64,000 bases of DNA from Paracoccaceae bacterium. Lineage in GTDB: Bacteria; Pseudomonadota; Alphaproteobacteria; Rhodobacterales; Rhodobacteraceae. Positions 61,526 to 64,000 of the stretch are shown piece by piece. A model generated the notes under the pieces. It did not search any database. It was given only the letters and a program-made list of their open reading frames with translations, and was not told where the DNA came from. Numbering within the stretch: the first letter of the stretch is position 1; each line of letters begins with the position of its first letter. The stretch is from positions 1-64,000 of the forward strand of contig CACKSH010000005.1 of the NCBI GenBank assembly GCA_902602765.1, read 5' to 3'. A program made the position numbers and the translations under genes.

Positions 61526-63967
61526 CTAGGCCTTTGTGCGCTTACTAAGTGGGTCGTATAAAGGTTTTAGAGATGCTTTGGCTTCGCAAATAGTACCTGA
61601 AACATCTATTTCAAATTTTGATGAAAGAAGCTCTTCTGGACTTTCACCTTCGCATGGGACGTATCCCATGCCGATTGCTCCACCCAATTTATGACCATAA
61701 TTACCCGAGCTAATATAACCTACAATGTCACCATCTCTCATTATTGGTTCGTTATGATATAATAATGGTTCAGGATCTGTCAGTTGAAATTGTACCAATC
61801 TTTTTTCTAAGCCCAATTCTCTTTTTTCAATCACAGCTTTTTTACCTATGAAATTAGTCTTATCAGTATCTACTGCGAAGCCTAACCCGGCTTCAAGCAC
61901 GTGGTCTTCGCATGTTATATCATGGCCAAAATGCCGGTAAGCTTTTTCTATTCTGCAGCTGTCCATCATATGCATTCCACATAATTTTAAATTATGATCT
62001 GAACCAGCATCAATTACTGTCTCGAATATATGACCGCACTGATCACTACTAATGTATAGTTCCCATCCAAGTTCCCCAACATAAGAAACTCTATGTGCAC
62101 GGGCTATACCCATTCCTATTTCAATGACTTGCGCAGTTCCAAAAGGATTTGTTTCATTCTCGAAATTATTTGGTGAAACACTTTTTAATAAAGCTCTTGA
62201 GGCTGGTCCCATTAAGGCAATAACTCCCTCAGCCGCAGTAATGTCTGTAATAACTACGCTATAGTCCTTTTGGTTTCTACGCAGCCAAGTTTCATCAGCA
62301 AGTCGAGTGGTGGCAGGTGTTACGATCAAATATGTGGTTTCACTTAGTCTGGTGACAGTAACGTCTGCTTCTATACCGCCCTTTGAGTTCAAAAATTGGG
62401 TGTATACTATTTTTCCTATATCGACAGATAAGTTGGCACCGCACAAATAGTTTAAAAAGCTTTCAGCATCTTTACCTTCTACTCGTATTTTGCCGAAAGT
62501 AGACATATCATATAGACCAACATTCTCCCTTACAGCCATGTGCTCTCTAGCAGAATTTTCAAACCAATTCTGGCGTTTCCAACTATAAACATATTCATCA
62601 TGTTGCCCGTCTAAAGAGAACCAATTTGCTCGCTCCCAACCAGCTGCTTCTCCAAAGACTGCGCCTTTTGACCTGAGATGTTCATGGAAAGGTGTTCTTC
62701 TAACCCCTCTGGCACTTGCCTTTTGTCTAAAAGGGAAATGATCAGCATATAGCAGACCAAGTGTTTCTTTTGAGCGTTCAAATAAATATTTCTTATTTCC
62801 CTGAAAAGGCTGCATTCGACTTATATCCACATCGCCTAAGTCAAATGGTTTTTCTTTATCTTGCATCCATTGCGCAAGTGCCATTCCTGCGCCCCCAGCA
62901 GATTGTATACCTATTGAATTAAAACCCGCTGCTACCCAAACATTTTCCATTTCAGGAGTGCGACCGAGGTGATAGGCGTCATCGGGTGTGAAACTTTCTG
63001 GTCCATTAAAAAATGTATGAATTCCAGCTTTCTCAAGCATTGGAACTCTGTTTATAGCCATTTCTAGTATTGGTTCAAAATGCTCGAAGTCTTCAGGAAG
63101 TTGGTCAAATTCAAAATCTTTGGATATTCCAGACATACCCCAGGGCTTCGCATTAGGCTCAAATGCACCAAGTAACATTTTGCCGGCATCTTCTTTGTAA
63201 TAGGCACATTCATCGGGAACTCTTAGCACAGGTAGTTGGGTTAATCCGGCTATGGGTTCTGTAACTATATAAAAATGTTCACACGCATGGAGGGGAATAT
63301 TCGTACCCAGCATCTTACCGACACTGTGTCCCCACATTCCAGCACAGTTTACTATTTCTTCACAAGCGATATGCCCACGCTCACCATGCTGATCAGTCCA
63401 TTCAACGCCACTTACTTTATTTTGATTTTTAAATACTTTGGTTATAGTAACTCTTTCATGAATTTTAGCACCGAGCTGTCGTGCACCTTTTGCAAGAGCT
63501 AGAGCAATATTTGCCGGATCTCCTTGCCCGTCTTTCCCAAGAAATACTCCGCCTACTACACTTTCTAGATTGATATGCGGGTACCTATTTTGAATTTCAT
63601 GTGGAGAAATTTCTTCCACATCGACCCCAAAAGCTCTAGCCATGGCTGCAGAGCGTTTTAATTCTTCCATTCTTTCATTTGTAAGAGCAACACTTATTGA
63701 ACCAACTCTTTTAAAACCTGTCGATACACCGGTTTCTTTTTCGAGATCAAAGTATAGTTCTTGCGTATATTTTGCTAATTTTGTCATGTTAGCACTGGCT
63801 CTTAGTTGCCCGATTAATCCTGCTGCATGCCAGGTTGTGCCAGAAGTTAGCTGTTTGCGCTCGAGCAAAACGATATCATTCCAGCCTAATTTACTTAAAT
63901 GATAGGCCACTGAGCAGCCAATGACCCCTCCACCTATGATAACAACTTTTGCTTTATCCTGTATCAT
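61526..63967 (-). CDS. GcvT-family FAD-dependent oxidoreductase (dimethylglycine/sarcosine dehydrogenase-like)
   Basis: An 813-residue flavoprotein. The N-terminal FAD domain has VVIIGGGVIGCSVAYHLSKL, and TTWHAAGLIGQLR near residue 46 holds the His that carries covalent FAD in dimethylglycine and sarcosine dehydrogenases. A FAO-type middle segment follows (about 370-430). The C-terminal half (about 440-813) is GcvT-like, with VGLYDMSTFGKIRVEG and SYVGELGWELYISS, and would bind tetrahydrofolate to capture the methyl carbon. It demethylates N-methylated amines or glycine derivatives such as those from betaine. It is complete and starts 33 bases from the window end. Confidence 0.92.
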   Translation of the reverse strand: MIQDKAKVVIIGGGVIGCSVAYHLSKLGWNDIVLLERKQLTSGTTWHAAGLIGQLRASANMTKLAKYTQELYFDLEKETGVSTGFKRVGSISVALTNERMEELKRSAAMARAFGVDVEEISPHEIQNRYPHINLESVVGGVFLGKDGQGDPANIALALAKGARQLGAKIHERVTITKVFKNQNKVSGVEWTDQHGERGHIACEEIVNCAGMWGHSVGKMLGTNIPLHACEHFYIVTEPIAGLTQLPVLRVPDECAYYKEDAGKMLLGAFEPNAKPWGMSGISKDFEFDQLPEDFEHFEPILEMAINRVPMLEKAGIHTFFNGPESFTPDDAYHLGRTPEMENVWVAAGFNSIGIQSAGGAGMALAQWMQDKEKPFDLGDVDISRMQPFQGNKKYLFERSKETLGLLYADHFPFRQKASARGVRRTPFHEHLRSKGAVFGEAAGWERANWFSLDGQHDEYVYSWKRQNWFENSAREHMAVRENVGLYDMSTFGKIRVEGKDAESFLNYLCGANLSVDIGKIVYTQFLNSKGGIEADVTVTRLSETTYLIVTPATTRLADETWLRRNQKDYSVVITDITAAEGVIALMGPASRALLKSVSPNNFENETNPFGTAQVIEIGMGIARAHRVSYVGELGWELYISSDQCGHIFETVIDAGSDHNLKLCGMHMMDSCRIEKAYRHFGHDITCEDHVLEAGLGFAVDTDKTNFIGKKAVIEKRELGLEKRLVQFQLTDPEPLLYHNEPIMRDGDIVGYISSGNYGHKLGGAIGMGYVPCEGESPEELLSSKFEIDVSGTICEAKASLKPLYDPLSKRTKA

Positions 63968-64000
63968 CGTTATCTAATATCCCTATAAAGTTTTGTACCC

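Overview
The window reads as chromosomal DNA of an AT-rich, tightly packed marine-type alphaproteobacterium, most likely near the Rhodobacterales. Supporting signs are hisS-hisZ-hisG followed by a DUF1489 gene, infA-maf-RNase E/G, a FYDLN-acid (TIGR02300) gene next to tRNA-Ala, gcvT-H-P behind a tandem glycine riboswitch, a fused indolepyruvate oxidoreductase and a B12-dependent ribonucleotide reductase. Convergent genes often abut or overlap (for example at 15.6, 36.0, 38.0 and 57.85 kb), as in streamlined genomes. The assignment is inferred from gene content and order, not from a phylogeny.

Layout. 1-190: the 3' half of an initiator tRNA with no 5' half. 0.2-4.7 kb: malonyl-CoA synthetase and decarboxylase (minus), then a small membrane protein and a fatty acid desaturase (plus). 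4.7-27 kb: a large carbohydrate and nucleoside catabolic region on both strands. It holds a sugar ABC transporter, ribokinase-type and FGGY kinases, a FucU mutarotase, an M42 peptidase plus BtpA pair, a TIM-barrel isomerase, a GntR/FCD regulator, and all enzymes expected for non-phosphorylative L-fucose oxidation: L-fucose dehydrogenase, fuconolactonase, UxaA-type dehydratase, SDR 4-dehydrogenase and FAH-type diketo-acid hydrolase. The region ends with a purine-nucleoside operon (amidohydrolase, phosphorylase). A 15-base sequence centred on CTAACATGTTAG occurs at the transporter promoter (7.25 kb) and, as a perfect 18-base palindrome, at the regulator/dehydratase promoter (18.24 kb), which suggests one regulon.

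27.3-39.9 kb: fused indolepyruvate:ferredoxin oxidoreductase, the glycine cleavage operon with its riboswitch, a GGCT-like protein, a class IV aminotransferase, accA, a second GntR/FCD regulator with its own perfect palindrome, a YgjP-type metallopeptidase, the FYDLN protein and tRNA-Ala(GGC). 40.0-42.7 kb: a less orderly stretch with a decayed zinc-ribbon gene, a small membrane protein and the most unusual gene here, a class III nucleotide cyclase combined with two CDGSH motifs, a [2Fe-2S] ferredoxin domain and a Rieske domain.

42.7-64 kb: the tesA-ybbA-ybbP type cluster, infA-maf-RNase E/G, leuA with a structured leader, a SlyX-like protein, a secreted MORN-repeat protein, an FeS-type photolyase with an SDR, hisS-hisZ-hisG, DUF1489, nrdJ, an SseB-like protein and a dimethylglycine/sarcosine dehydrogenase-like flavoprotein. 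No CRISPR array, insertion sequence or phage gene was seen.
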